A program made the position numbers and the translations under genes. 64,000 bases of DNA from Sphingomonas sp. Y38-1Y. GTDB lineage: Bacteria; Pseudomonadota; Alphaproteobacteria; Sphingomonadales; Sphingomonadaceae. The notes beneath the pieces are model-generated. The model worked only from the letters and a program-made list of their open reading frames with translations. It ran no database searches and had not been told where the DNA came from. The stretch lies in assembly GCF_032391395.1 (NCBI RefSeq), contig NZ_CP135916.1, positions 434,001 to 498,000 of the forward strand. Reading direction: 5' to 3'. Below are positions 27,953-36,175 of the stretch, one piece after another; the first letter of the stretch is position 1, and the number at the start of each line of letters is the position of its first letter.

Positions 27953-28606
27953 ATGAAGTTCTTCGCTGATACCGCTAACGTCGATGACATTCGCGAGCTG
28001 GCCGAGGCCGGTCTGCTCGACGGCGTCACCACCAACCCGTCGCTGATCGCCAAGGCGGGTCGCGACTTCATCGAAGTCACGCGCGAGATCTGCGCGCTGG
28101 TCGACGGCCCGGTCTCGGCCGAGGTGGTCGCGCTCGACCATGCCGAGATGATGCGCGAGGCGGAGATCCTCCGGAAGATCGCCGACAACGTCACGATCAA
28201 GGTGCCGCTGACGATCGACGGCCTCAAGACGTGCAAGGCGCTGACCGACGACGGCACGATGGTCAACGTGACGCTGTGCTTCTCGGCGAACCAGGCGCTG
28301 CTCGCGGCCAAGGCGGGCGCGACCTTCATCTCGCCCTTCGTCGGCCGGCACGACGACGTCGGATTCGACGGCATGCAGCTGATCGCCGACATCCGCCAGA
28401 TCTACGACAATTACGCCTTCGACACCGAGATCCTGGTGGCGAGCGTCCGCCACCCGATCCATGTGCTGGAAGCGGCCAAGATCGGCGCCGACGTGATGAC
28501 CGCGCCGCCGGCCGTCATCAAGCAACTGGTGAAGCACCCGCTGACCGACAAGGGCATCGAAGGCTTCATGGCCGACTGGGCCAAGACCGGTCAGAAGATC
28601 GGGTGA
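27953..28606 (+). CDS. tal: Transaldolase, short (fructose-6-phosphate aldolase-like) type
   Basis: Transfers dihydroxyacetone units in the non-oxidative pentose phosphate pathway. At 217 residues it is the small TalC/Fsa-type barrel. Key blocks are [25 protein letters not shown], the Schiff-base lysine K83 in [27 protein letters not shown] and SPFVGR. Most bacteria annotated with this type have transaldolase rather than aldolase activity, which sequence alone does not settle. The ATG at 27953 follows GAGG and gives the standard N-terminus. A strong hairpin terminator follows. Confidence 0.95.
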   Translation: MKFFADTANVDDIRELAEAGLLDGVTTNPSLIAKAGRDFIEVTREICALVDGPVSAEVVALDHAEMMREAEILRKIADNVTIKVPLTIDGLKTCKALTDDGTMVNVTLCFSANQALLAAKAGATFISPFVGRHDDVGFDGMQLIADIRQIYDNYAFDTEILVASVRHPIHVLEAAKIGADVMTAPPAVIKQLVKHPLTDKGIEGFMADWAKTGQKIG

Positions 28607-28614
28607 TGGCAGCA

Positions 28615-28646
28615 GCCGCCCCGGCGCACGCCGGGGCGGCGTCCTT
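28615..28646. terminator. Bidirectional hairpin terminator after tal
   Basis: A perfect 11-bp stem GCCGCCCCGGC/GCCGGGGCGGC with a 4-base loop, followed by GTCCTTTATC, lies eight bases after the tal stop and abuts the end of the convergent unknown gene. Confidence 0.75.
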
Positions 28647-29494
28647 TATCTAGCGGCCAGGTTGCCGCCGCTGGCAATCGGGACGAGCGTTTCGACCGCT
28701 TTGGCCGCAACGGTCCAGCGATACAGCGAGTCGGCAAGGTATACGCGGAACTGGATGGGGTCGAAGCCGACCCGCTTGGCACCACCGACGCATCCGCGAG
28801 CGCGATCGATCAATCGCGCGATCCGCATTCGACGGTCGGGCGCGCCAACTTCCCCATAGACGATCGCGATTGCCGCCTCTGGCTGTTGCTGCACCAGGCA
28901 GGTCGTCACCTTGAAATATCGAAGATCCATCGGGATGCGCAGCTTCGCCCGGGGCTCTTCCCGCGCGACGAAGCGTCGGACGACGGCGGGCTCGTGCAGG
29001 GTCTTGGCGTCTAGCCGAAGGTCCGGCGCGTAGCGTTGCAACACGGCGATCAGGACCGCACCGCGTAGTAGAACCCCTCCCTCCGTCGTCGACGATCCGC
29101 TTCCCGGAGTCGTGATGTTGCGGCGAAAGGCGGAACTGCCGATCCCGCAGGTCGACGTTTGGACGAACAGCTGATCCTGTTGCCGATCATGAGCCGCGGA
29201 GTTGAAAACGCCGTCGACGACACCGCTCAAAAGGGTGGGACTGATCATTGTAGCCGATGCGGCGCAACGCGCCGCCCGCTCCGACTGCTCGAACGCTCGG
29301 CCTGTTTGGTCGGGCTTGTAGTTCTCCGTGCTGAAGCCGGTGCGGATCGATTGTTCGAGCTTCAGGTCGCCCTCGGGATCGGCCTCGACGACGATGGCGT
29401 CGCCATTCTGCTTTTGCTCTGACGGCGTCTGTGCAGTAGTCGACGAAGCCCCCAGCGCCCAGGCAGCAATCATTATGATGAACCGCTGGCGCAT
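28646..29494 (-). CDS. Secreted protein of unknown function
   Basis: A 282-residue protein I do not recognise. It has a signal peptide (MRQRFIIMIAAWALG..., cleavage probably after STTAQ near residue 22), then a VVEADPEGD segment. The mature protein has several cysteines (near residues 97, 136, 198 and 239), which could form disulfides in the periplasm. No membrane segment after the signal. A second exported unknown lies upstream on the same strand, 98 bases away, so they may share a transcript. Its codon use and GC content are slightly lower than its neighbours, a hint that it is lineage-specific. Confidence 0.65.
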   Translation of the reverse strand: MRQRFIIMIAAWALGASSTTAQTPSEQKQNGDAIVVEADPEGDLKLEQSIRTGFSTENYKPDQTGRAFEQSERAARCAASATMISPTLLSGVVDGVFNSAAHDRQQDQLFVQTSTCGIGSSAFRRNITTPGSGSSTTEGGVLLRGAVLIAVLQRYAPDLRLDAKTLHEPAVVRRFVAREEPRAKLRIPMDLRYFKVTTCLVQQQPEAAIAIVYGEVGAPDRRMRIARLIDRARGCVGGAKRVGFDPIQFRVYLADSLYRWTVAAKAVETLVPIASGGNLAAR

Positions 29495-29592
29495 CGTACC
29501 CGTGCCTTCTCAGAAGGTCGCTTCGGGAGAGGCTAACCTATCGGCATCAAAAGACAATCCATCCGATACGGATGCCGCCATATTCCGATGGA

Positions 29593-30036
29593 TCAATTGG
29601 CCGGCTGGCGCTCGTAGATGATCGTGATGCGATCTTCGGGCTTCGCGACGCGCCAGCTGGTTTCCGAAAAGCTCCTGAGGTCCGCGGCGAGCCGGTTGCG
29701 GCCGCGGACCCAGGGTTTGCCGGCGACGAAATAGGTCCAGTCGTAGCTGGTCGGCGACGTCGCGGTGATCGCGAGCGCGCCGCCCGGCCTGGCGCCCGTG
29801 CCGCCGTCGGTGGCCGGCTTGCCGTCGAACCGCGTGACGAGCACGCTCTTGTCCTCGACCGACTCCATCCGCATCGCGCCGCCGCCGGCATCGGTGTAGA
29901 TCAGCGTCTCGGGCTTCATGTCGGGCCGGTCGAGGCGCAGCTTCCACACCCCGAACCAGCCGCTCTTCGCGGGCTGGGTGGCGGCCGTCAGCAACAGCGC
30001 GATCAGCGATGCGGCGATCAAGCGTCCGATAGGCAT
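29593..30036 (-). CDS. Small secreted protein of unknown function
   Basis: A 147-residue exported protein. Residues 1-23 are a signal peptide (LIAASLIALLLTAATQP). The mature part begins GWFGVWKLRLDRP and consists mainly of predicted beta strands (LIYTDAGGGAMRMES, ALAITATSPTSYDWTYF), ending in a RITIIYERQ strand. This resembles small periplasmic lipocalin-like or extracytoplasmic beta proteins, but I cannot assign a family. It is followed on the same strand by another unknown exported protein, and preceded by the crotonase gene. Confidence 0.6.
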   Translation of the reverse strand: MPIGRLIAASLIALLLTAATQPAKSGWFGVWKLRLDRPDMKPETLIYTDAGGGAMRMESVEDKSVLVTRFDGKPATDGGTGARPGGALAITATSPTSYDWTYFVAGKPWVRGRNRLAADLRSFSETSWRVAKPEDRITIIYERQPAN

Positions 30037-30116
30037 GTTCAGCTCTCCCCCGAGAGCCTGGCATTATGCGCCCAGGTTGCGCCGCGACGCAACGCGTCGT
30101 CCTGCCTCTCCTGCGA

Positions 30117-30899
30117 TCAGTCCTCGAACACCGGCGTGCGTCTCGCCATGTTCGCCGCCACTGCCTCCCGCTGATTGGCGCTGCCGAGGAGCGCGCGTTG
30201 CTCTGCTTCCTCTGCCGCGAGGATTGCGGCGGGGTCGGCGTCCGCCGCCACGGCGGCCAGCCGCTTGGCCGCGCGGATCGCGTGCGGGTTGCGGTCGGCG
30301 ATCGCGCGGGCGAGCGTTCGAGCCTCGACGAGCTGATCGTCGGCGAGTCGGGTGACGAAGCCGAGCGCCTGTGCCTCCGCCGCGCCAAACTCTCGCGCGG
30401 TATAGACGCACTCGCGCAGATGGTCGTCGCGGACGAGGCCGCGCCACAGCGGAAAGCCGGCCATGTCGGGGACAATGCCCCATTTCAGCTCCATGACCGA
30501 CAACCGCGTGTCCGGCGCGGCGATCCGGACGTCGGCACCGCTCGCGATCTGGAGCCCGCCGCCGAACACCGGGCCGTGCAGCGCGGCGATCACCGGCATC
30601 GGCAGCGCGTGCCAGCCCCAGGCGACCTGCTGGAAGCGATTGGCAATGCCGTGACGCTGCTCGGCGAGCGCGCCGAGATCGCCCGCTGCCGCCATGCTCG
30701 CCATGTCGAGGCCGGCGCAGAAGCCGCGGCCGTCGCCCGATAGCACGACCGCGCGCACGGCGCGCTCGCCATCCAGCCGATCGATCGCCTCGATCAGCGC
30801 GTCGAACATCGCGGGATCGAGCGCATTGAGCTTGTCCGCGCGGTTCAGCCGCACCTCGGCCACGCCATCGTCGATCGTCAGCAGCACGCGGTCGTTCAT
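30117..30899 (-). CDS. Crotonase-fold enoyl-CoA hydratase/isomerase
   Basis: A 260-residue crotonase-superfamily enzyme acting on acyl-CoA. The oxyanion-hole segments are GRGFCAGLDM near residue 60 and ALHGPVFGGGLQIA near 105. The catalytic region reads SVMELKWGIVPDMAG: the first acidic residue is kept and an Asp sits where many hydratases have a second Glu, which is seen in isomerase-like members. Exact reaction therefore uncertain. The ATG at 30899 is well placed after GGGAGAG; a GTG two codons upstream is less so. It is divergent from two tandem thioesterase genes, which suggests a shared acyl-CoA theme. Confidence 0.88.
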   Translation of the reverse strand: MNDRVLLTIDDGVAEVRLNRADKLNALDPAMFDALIEAIDRLDGERAVRAVVLSGDGRGFCAGLDMASMAAAGDLGALAEQRHGIANRFQQVAWGWHALPMPVIAALHGPVFGGGLQIASGADVRIAAPDTRLSVMELKWGIVPDMAGFPLWRGLVRDDHLRECVYTAREFGAAEAQALGFVTRLADDQLVEARTLARAIADRNPHAIRAAKRLAAVAADADPAAILAAEEAEQRALLGSANQREAVAANMARRTPVFED

Positions 30900-30991
30900 C
30901 GTCACTCTCCCAGGCCATGGTTAGGCGGGGCGGCGGTCGTCGCCAAGAGCGGCGTCTTGGCGGCGGGCACGCCGCGGGTTAGGCGGACGGC

Positions 30992-31432
30992 ATGGCCGAT
31001 CCCACGCCCGTCCCGTTCGACCCCGAGCAGTTCCTTCGCCGCGTCCGCGCGCATCATGGTGGCGTGCTCGGCATCTGCTATGTCGCGCATGGCGAGGATT
31101 GGGCGGAGCTCGACCTGCCCTGGCGGCCCGAGCTCGTGGGCGATCCGGAGAGCGGCGTGCTCGCCTCCGGCCCGATCGTCGCGCTGATGGATATGGCAAC
31201 GAGCGTCGCGGTGTGGATGAAGCGCGGCGGCTTCGTGCCGCACGCCACGCTGGACCTGCGCGTCGACTATCTGCGGCCGGCCTCGTCCGGGCGGACGGTG
31301 GTGGGGCGCGGCGAATGCTATCGGCTGACCGAGTCGATCGCGTTCGTGCGCGGGGTGGCGCATGACGGCGACCCGGAACGGCCGGTCGCGCATGTCGCGG
31401 GCACCTTCATGTCGACCGGAACTTGGTCGTGA
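30992..31432 (+). CDS. PaaI-type hotdog thioesterase 1
   Basis: A 146-residue single hotdog-fold protein that would hydrolyse acyl- or aryl-CoA thioesters. After a short N-terminal extension, the helix and strand pattern GVLASGPIVALMDMATSVAVW and TLDLRVDYLRPA fits the PaaI/YdiI family; the acid on the central helix is Asp in ALMDMAT. It ends with HVAGTFMST. The next gene, a second member of the same family, starts inside its stop codon (GTGA, 31429-31432), so both are likely made together and might form a heteromer. Confidence 0.87.
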   Translation: MADPTPVPFDPEQFLRRVRAHHGGVLGICYVAHGEDWAELDLPWRPELVGDPESGVLASGPIVALMDMATSVAVWMKRGGFVPHATLDLRVDYLRPASSGRTVVGRGECYRLTESIAFVRGVAHDGDPERPVAHVAGTFMSTGTWS

Positions 31433-31806
31433 GCCTGCCGCCTTACGCCCAGCTGCTTGGACTGAGGGTCGAGACCGATGGTGAGGGGGCGCCGGTGCTG
31501 GTGATGCCGTTCGGCGACGTCGTCACCGGGCGGCCGGGCTTCGTCCATGGCGGCGCGATCGGCGGGCTGGTCGAGATGGCGGCGGTGGCGACGCTCCGCC
31601 ACGCGCTGACCGGAACGGGTGCGACGATCAAGCCGATCAACCTGACCGTCGACTATATGCGCGGCGGCCGCGACCGGGAGACGCGCGCGGCGGGGCGGAT
31701 CGTCCGGCTGGGCACGCGCATCGCCAATGTCGAGGCGTTCGCCTGGCAGGACGACCGCGAGAAGCCGATCGCCGCGGCCCGGATCAACTTCCTGGTGGTG
31801 CGCTGA
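31429..31806 (+). CDS. PaaI-type hotdog thioesterase 2
   Basis: A 125-residue hotdog thioesterase. It has the classical FVHGGAIGGLVEMAA helix (HGG motif with Glu in EMAA), and INLTVDYMRGGRDR, close to PaaI consensus. The start is GTG at 31429, overlapping the previous stop; a TTG two codons earlier is also possible. Compared with its upstream partner it retains HGGA, which the partner lacks, so the catalytic details may differ between the two. Convergent with the PQQ-type dehydrogenase gene across a hairpin. Confidence 0.87.
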   Translation: MSLPPYAQLLGLRVETDGEGAPVLVMPFGDVVTGRPGFVHGGAIGGLVEMAAVATLRHALTGTGATIKPINLTVDYMRGGRDRETRAAGRIVRLGTRIANVEAFAWQDDREKPIAAARINFLVVR

Positions 31807-31811
31807 ATTCG

Positions 31812-31845
31812 GTTCGGGCCGGGCCCGGCGTGGCTCAGCCCGAAC
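31812..31845. terminator. Hairpin between convergent genes
   Basis: GTTCGGG (31812-31818) pairs with CCCGAAC (31839-31845), with further GGCC/GGCT pairing inside. It sits in the 57-base gap between two genes that converge, as a bidirectional terminator would. No clear T tract. Confidence 0.5.
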
Positions 31846-31863
31846 GGGTTGGGTTCGTCAGGC

Positions 31864-33030
31864 TTACTTCGCCGTCAGCTTGAGCAGGCGGCCCTGCGAA
31901 CCGTCCTCCAGCACCCAGATCGCGCCGTCGGGGCCCTGCTCGACCTCGCGGATGCGCTGGCCCATCGGGAACTGGTCGCCCTTGGTCGCGCTCGTCCCGT
32001 TGACGTCGACGCGGATCAGGGCCTGGCTCGAGAGGCCGCCGATGAAGAGGTCGCCCTTCCACTGCGGGAAGACGTCGCCGGTATAGACGATCAGTCCGCC
32101 GGGCGAGATCGAGGGGTTCCACGACACCTTCGGCGCCTCGAACTCGGGCCGGGTCTTGTGGTCGGGGATGTCGCGGCCGTCATAATGGTCGCCGTCCGAC
32201 ACGATCGGATAGCCATAGTTGCGGCCGGGCAGGACAAGGTTGACCTCGTCGCCGCCCTTGGGGCCCATTTCCTGTTCCCACAGATTGCCCGCCGGGTCGA
32301 AGGCGAGGCCGAGCAGGTTGCGGTGGCCGTACGACCAGACCGCAGGGTGGAAGCCCTTGGCCGTGAGGCCCGGATCACCCGCCGGCTTGCCGTCGAGCGT
32401 CAGGCGAAGGACCTTGCCCAGCGTCGCCTTGGGGTCCTGGGCCGGATCGAACTTCTGCCGCTCGCCATTGGTGAAGAACAGGTGCTGGCCGTCGGGGGCA
32501 AAGGCGATGCGGCCCGAATAATGGCCGTCGCCCGACACGAACGGCGTCGCGCGGAACAGCTCGGTCACGTTCTCCAGCCGCGCGGTGCTGCCCGATTCGG
32601 CCAGGCGCCCGCGCCACAGCACCACGCCCTTGCCACCGCTGCCAGCGACCGATGCGGAGAAATAGACGAGCTTGTTCTGCGCGAATCCGGGCGCGAGCAC
32701 GACATCCATCAGGCCGCCCTGGCCGGCGCTGTCGACCGACGGGATGCCGCCGACTGGCGTCTTGGTCCGTCCGTCGGCGCTGACGAGCAGGAGCTGGCCT
32801 GCCTTCTGCGTCACCAGCATCCGCTGGTCGGGCAGGAACGTCATCGCCCAGGGCGAATCGAACGTGGCGACGGCGGCGGTGTTGAACGGCAGGCCGCCAG
32901 TGCTGGCGGTCGGCGTCGGCGTGGGGCTGGCGGTCTGCGTCGGGGTGGGCTCGGGCGACGATGCCGAATCGCCGTCGCTGCACGCGATCAGGGCGACGGC
33001 GGCGATCGAAAGGGCAAGGGGGGCACGCAT
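31864..33030 (-). CDS. PQQ-dependent sugar dehydrogenase-like lipoprotein
   Basis: A 388-residue exported lipoprotein of the glucose/sorbosone dehydrogenase family. Signal MRAPLALSIAAVALIAC ends in a good lipobox with C17. A low-complexity Thr/Pro/Ser linker (about 25-45) follows, then a six-bladed propeller: FDSPWAMTFLPDQR, GGLMDVVLAPGF, GHYSGRIAFAPDGQ, SYGHRNLLGLAFDP, EMGPKGGDEVNLV, NYGYPIVSDGDHY and a C-terminal EQGPDGAIWVLED. These blocks include the residues that hold PQQ and calcium in soluble glucose dehydrogenase. Family members often act on aldose sugars, but the substrate is not predictable. The start at 33030 was chosen for the signal peptide. Confidence 0.9.
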   Translation of the reverse strand: MRAPLALSIAAVALIACSDGDSASSPEPTPTQTASPTPTPTASTGGLPFNTAAVATFDSPWAMTFLPDQRMLVTQKAGQLLLVSADGRTKTPVGGIPSVDSAGQGGLMDVVLAPGFAQNKLVYFSASVAGSGGKGVVLWRGRLAESGSTARLENVTELFRATPFVSGDGHYSGRIAFAPDGQHLFFTNGERQKFDPAQDPKATLGKVLRLTLDGKPAGDPGLTAKGFHPAVWSYGHRNLLGLAFDPAGNLWEQEMGPKGGDEVNLVLPGRNYGYPIVSDGDHYDGRDIPDHKTRPEFEAPKVSWNPSISPGGLIVYTGDVFPQWKGDLFIGGLSSQALIRVDVNGTSATKGDQFPMGQRIREVEQGPDGAIWVLEDGSQGRLLKLTAK

Positions 33031-33211
33031 CGACTTCTCTCCCGGCAGGATCGTTTCGCGGCCAACCATGTAGCAGGGCGAGGGTTCCGCATAGACTTGT
33101 GTGCGTGCCCCAAGGCGCGTATATGGCCGGTTGTTCTCGACATTGGTGACATTGCCGGGGTCGGAGCCGAAAGGCTCCGGCGCGATACCCGCTTGTCTGC
33201 TGGAGTGTAGT

Positions 33212-33751
33212 TTGACCGACCTTGCCCGCCTGACCGACCTGATCGAACCCGAAGCCAAGGCGCTCGGGCTGTCGCTGGTGCGCGTCAAGTTCTTTGGCGG
33301 ACGGTCGGACCCGACGCTGCAGGTGATGGCCGAGCGGCCCGACACGCGCCAGCTGGTGATCGAGGATTGCGCCGAACTGTCGCGCCGCATCTCCGACCGG
33401 CTGGATGCGCTGGAGGCGGAGGGCAAGGACCCGATCGAGGGCGCGTACCGGCTCGAAGTTTCGTCGCCCGGCATCGACCGGCCGCTGACGCGCCTTTCCG
33501 ACTATGCCGACTGGGCGGGGCACGAGGCGCGGCTGACGCTGACCGAGCCGGTCGAGGGGCGCAAGCAGCTGACCGGCGACCTGGTCGGGGTCGAGGGAAC
33601 CGCGATCACCATCGACGTGCGCAAGCACACCGCCATGACCGTCGACTTCGCCCAGATCGCCGATGCCAAATTGCTGCTCACCGATCGGCTGATCGCCGCG
33701 ACGCAGCCGCTCTCTGTTGAGGGCGCCGACAAGATTCTCACGGAAGGATAA
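33212..33751 (+). CDS. rimP: Ribosome maturation factor RimP
   Basis: Assists late 30S assembly. The 179-residue product has the two RimP domains: an N-terminal alpha-beta domain (RLTDLIEPEAKALG, EDCAELSRRISDRLD, YRLEVSSPGIDRPL near residue 90) and a C-terminal small barrel. The start is TTG at 33212, preceded by GGAG with a 6-base gap; sequence upstream in frame is not conserved. It opens the rimP-nusA-ylxR-infB-rbfA cluster, with nusA starting nine bases after its stop. Confidence 0.93.
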   Translation: MTDLARLTDLIEPEAKALGLSLVRVKFFGGRSDPTLQVMAERPDTRQLVIEDCAELSRRISDRLDALEAEGKDPIEGAYRLEVSSPGIDRPLTRLSDYADWAGHEARLTLTEPVEGRKQLTGDLVGVEGTAITIDVRKHTAMTVDFAQIADAKLLLTDRLIAATQPLSVEGADKILTEG

Positions 33752-33760
33752 CAGACGAAG

Positions 33761-35407
33761 ATGGCCAACGCCGTTTCCGCCAACAGGGCCGAGCTGATCG
33801 CGATCGCCGATTCGGTCGCGAAGGAAAAGCTGATCGACCGCGCCATCGTCATCGAGGCGATGGAAGAGGCGATCCAGCGCGCCGCCAAGAACCGCTATGG
33901 CGCCGAGATGGACATCCGCGCCAAGCTGGACGCGGGCACCGGCGACCTTCGCCTGTGGCGCGTGGTCGAGGTGGTCGAGGAAGTCGACGACCTCTACAAG
34001 CAGGTCGATCTGAAGGGCGCGCAGAAGCTCAAGAAGGATGCCGAGCTCGGCGATTTCCTGGTCGATCCGCTGCCGCCGATCGAGTTTGGCCGCATCCAGG
34101 CGCAGGCCTCGAAGCAGATCATCTTCCAGAAGGTTCGCGACGCCGAGCGCGAGCGCCAGTTCGAGGAATTCAAGGACCGCGTCAGCGAGATCATCACCGG
34201 CGTCGTCAAGCGCGTCGAGTTCGGCCATGTCGTCGTCGACCTTGGCCGCGCCGAGGGCGTCATCCGCCGCGACCAGCAGATTCCGCGCGAAGTCGTCCGC
34301 GTCGGCGACCGCGTCCGCAGCCTGATCCTGTCGGTGCGCCGCGAGAATCGCGGGCCGCAGATCTTCCTGAGCCGCGCGCACCCCGACTTCATGAAGAAGC
34401 TGTTCGCGCAGGAAGTGCCCGAGATTTACGACGGCATCATCGAGATCAAGGCGGCCGCCCGCGACCCGGGCTCGCGCGCCAAGATCGGCGTCATCAGCCG
34501 CGATTCTTCGATCGACCCGGTCGGCGCGTGCGTCGGCATGAAGGGCAGCCGCGTTCAGGCCGTCGTGCAGGAGATGCAGGGTGAGAAGATCGACATCATC
34601 CCCTGGTCGCCCGACACCGCGACCTTCGTCGTCAACGCGCTCCAGCCGGCCAATGTCGCGCGCGTCGTCATCGACGAAGAGGATGACCGGATCGAGGTGG
34701 TGGTCCCCGACGACCAGCTCAGCCTGGCGATCGGCCGCCGCGGCCAGAACGTCCGCCTGGCCAGCCAGCTGACCGGCAAGGCGATCGACATCCTGACCGA
34801 GACCGACGCGAGCGAGAAGCGCCAGGCCGACTTCGTCCGCAATTCGGAGACGTTCCAGAACGAGCTGGACGTGGACGAGACGCTGGCGCAGCTGCTGGTC
34901 GCCGAGGGCTTCTCCGAGCTCGAGGAAGTCGCCTATGTCGAGCTGGACGAGCTGGCCGGCATCGAGGGCTTCGACGAGGAACTGGCGCAGGAGCTGCAGA
35001 GCCGCGCGCAGGAAGCGCTGGAGCGCCGCGAGGACGCCTCGCGCGAGGAGCGCCGCGGGTTGGGCGTCGAGGACGACCTGGCCACCATGCCCTATCTGAC
35101 CGAGGCGATGCTGGTCACGCTGGGCAAGGCGGGGATCAAGACGCTGGACGACCTGGCCGACCTCGCCACCGACGAGCTCGTCGAGAAGCGCCGCGCCGAA
35201 CCGCGCCGCCGCGGCGAGGAATCGCCCCGCAAGCCCGAGAACAAGGGCGGCATCCTGGGCGAGTACGGGCTCAGCGACGAGCAGGGCAACGAGATCATCA
35301 TGGCCGCGCGCGCCCACTGGTTCGAGGACGAGCCGGCCGCTCCGGGTTCCGAGGACGAGCCCGCCGCCGATGTGCAGGAGGACGCGAATGCGGAATCCTC
35401 GCAATGA
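33761..35407 (+). CDS. nusA: Transcription termination/antitermination factor NusA
   Basis: Binds RNA polymerase and nascent RNA to tune pausing, termination and rRNA antitermination. The 548 residues show an N-terminal polymerase-binding domain (1-125), an S1 domain (about 133-200, VKRVEFGHVVVDLGRAEG), two KH domains (about 230-370, with VGACVGMKGSRVQAV and LAIGRRGQNVRLASQ), and C-terminal acidic helix-hairpin-helix repeats separated by a charged linker. The last 30 residues are very acidic. Nine bases after rimP; the ylxR-like gene follows after 60 bases. Confidence 0.97.
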   Translation: MANAVSANRAELIAIADSVAKEKLIDRAIVIEAMEEAIQRAAKNRYGAEMDIRAKLDAGTGDLRLWRVVEVVEEVDDLYKQVDLKGAQKLKKDAELGDFLVDPLPPIEFGRIQAQASKQIIFQKVRDAERERQFEEFKDRVSEIITGVVKRVEFGHVVVDLGRAEGVIRRDQQIPREVVRVGDRVRSLILSVRRENRGPQIFLSRAHPDFMKKLFAQEVPEIYDGIIEIKAAARDPGSRAKIGVISRDSSIDPVGACVGMKGSRVQAVVQEMQGEKIDIIPWSPDTATFVVNALQPANVARVVIDEEDDRIEVVVPDDQLSLAIGRRGQNVRLASQLTGKAIDILTETDASEKRQADFVRNSETFQNELDVDETLAQLLVAEGFSELEEVAYVELDELAGIEGFDEELAQELQSRAQEALERREDASREERRGLGVEDDLATMPYLTEAMLVTLGKAGIKTLDDLADLATDELVEKRRAEPRRRGEESPRKPENKGGILGEYGLSDEQGNEIIMAARAHWFEDEPAAPGSEDEPAADVQEDANAESSQ

Positions 35408-35467
35408 GCGCGCCCAAGCTGACCTGATTGCCGCGCGGCTCATCCGCCCCTTCACCGAGGGGGCGGC

Positions 35468-36175
35468 ATGAGCGAGCGTAGCTGCATCCTGACGCGCGAG
35501 GCGGCGAACCCCGCCGCGCTCGTGCGCCTGGCGCTTGGCCCGGACGGCCAGGTGCATCCCGACGTGCGCGCCAAGGCGCCCGGCCGCGGCGCGTGGATCG
35601 GCGTCGATCGCGGGACCCTCGAGACCGCGATCGCCAAGGGCAAGCTCAAGGGCGCGCTTTCCCGCGCGTTCAAGACCGGCGACATCGCCATCCCCGCCGA
35701 CCTGCCCACCCGCATCGCTGAGGCGCTGCAACGCGCGACGCTCGACCGGCTGGGGCTGGAGGCCAAGGCGGGCATGCTGCTGACCGGGTCCGACAAGATC
35801 GACGAGGCGGCGCGCGCCGGCCGGCTCCACATGCTCCTCCACGCCGCCGATGCGGGCGGGGATGGGACGCGAAAGCTGGCGCAAGCCTGGCGCGTCGGCC
35901 GCGATGCGGAGGGGTCGGGTCTGTCGGGACTGGTATTGCCGGTTCCGCGCCCCATATTGTCATTGGCGTTGGGCCGCGAGAATGTGGTACATATCGGCCT
36001 GACCGACGCCCGAGCGGCAAAGCGGGTGAGCGAGACGCTCGACCGCTGGCTGCAATTTATCGGATCTGACCCCGCTCCTCAGCCTTGCGAAACCGGCTCG
36101 CAGGGCGCATCGGCCGCTTCCACGGTCGTGCGCGGAAACGCCGGAACGAACGAAGGACTTCGAGTACCCGAATGA
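35468..36175 (+). CDS. YlxR/DUF448 RNA-binding protein with L7Ae-like extension
   Basis: A 235-residue protein placed as usual between nusA and infB. The N-terminal 75 residues are the YlxR domain (RSCILTREAANPAALVRL, then GRGAWIGVD), which in Gram-positive bacteria binds RNase P RNA. The middle (about 95-195) resembles an L7Ae-type RNA-binding fold (LEAKAGMLLTGSDKIDEAARAG, then GLTDARAAKRVSE). The final 40 residues are low-complexity. Its TGA overlaps the infB ATG (ATGA, 36172-36175). Exact function in alphaproteobacteria is not known. Confidence 0.9.
   Translation: MSERSCILTREAANPAALVRLALGPDGQVHPDVRAKAPGRGAWIGVDRGTLETAIAKGKLKGALSRAFKTGDIAIPADLPTRIAEALQRATLDRLGLEAKAGMLLTGSDKIDEAARAGRLHMLLHAADAGGDGTRKLAQAWRVGRDAEGSGLSGLVLPVPRPILSLALGRENVVHIGLTDARAAKRVSETLDRWLQFIGSDPAPQPCETGSQGASAASTVVRGNAGTNEGLRVPE

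Noticed and set aside
35388..35471. Small 27-codon frame bridging nusA and the ylxR-like gene, overlapping its start at ATGA
   Set aside because: It overlaps the nusA 3' end, has no ribosome site of its own and no recognisable product. It could only matter for coupling; evidence is insufficient.
32375..35884. Long antisense open frame opposite nusA, rimP and the sugar dehydrogenase
   Set aside because: Composition is Arg/Ala/Asp-rich with no family pattern, and it crosses gene boundaries and the conserved rimP-nusA genes.
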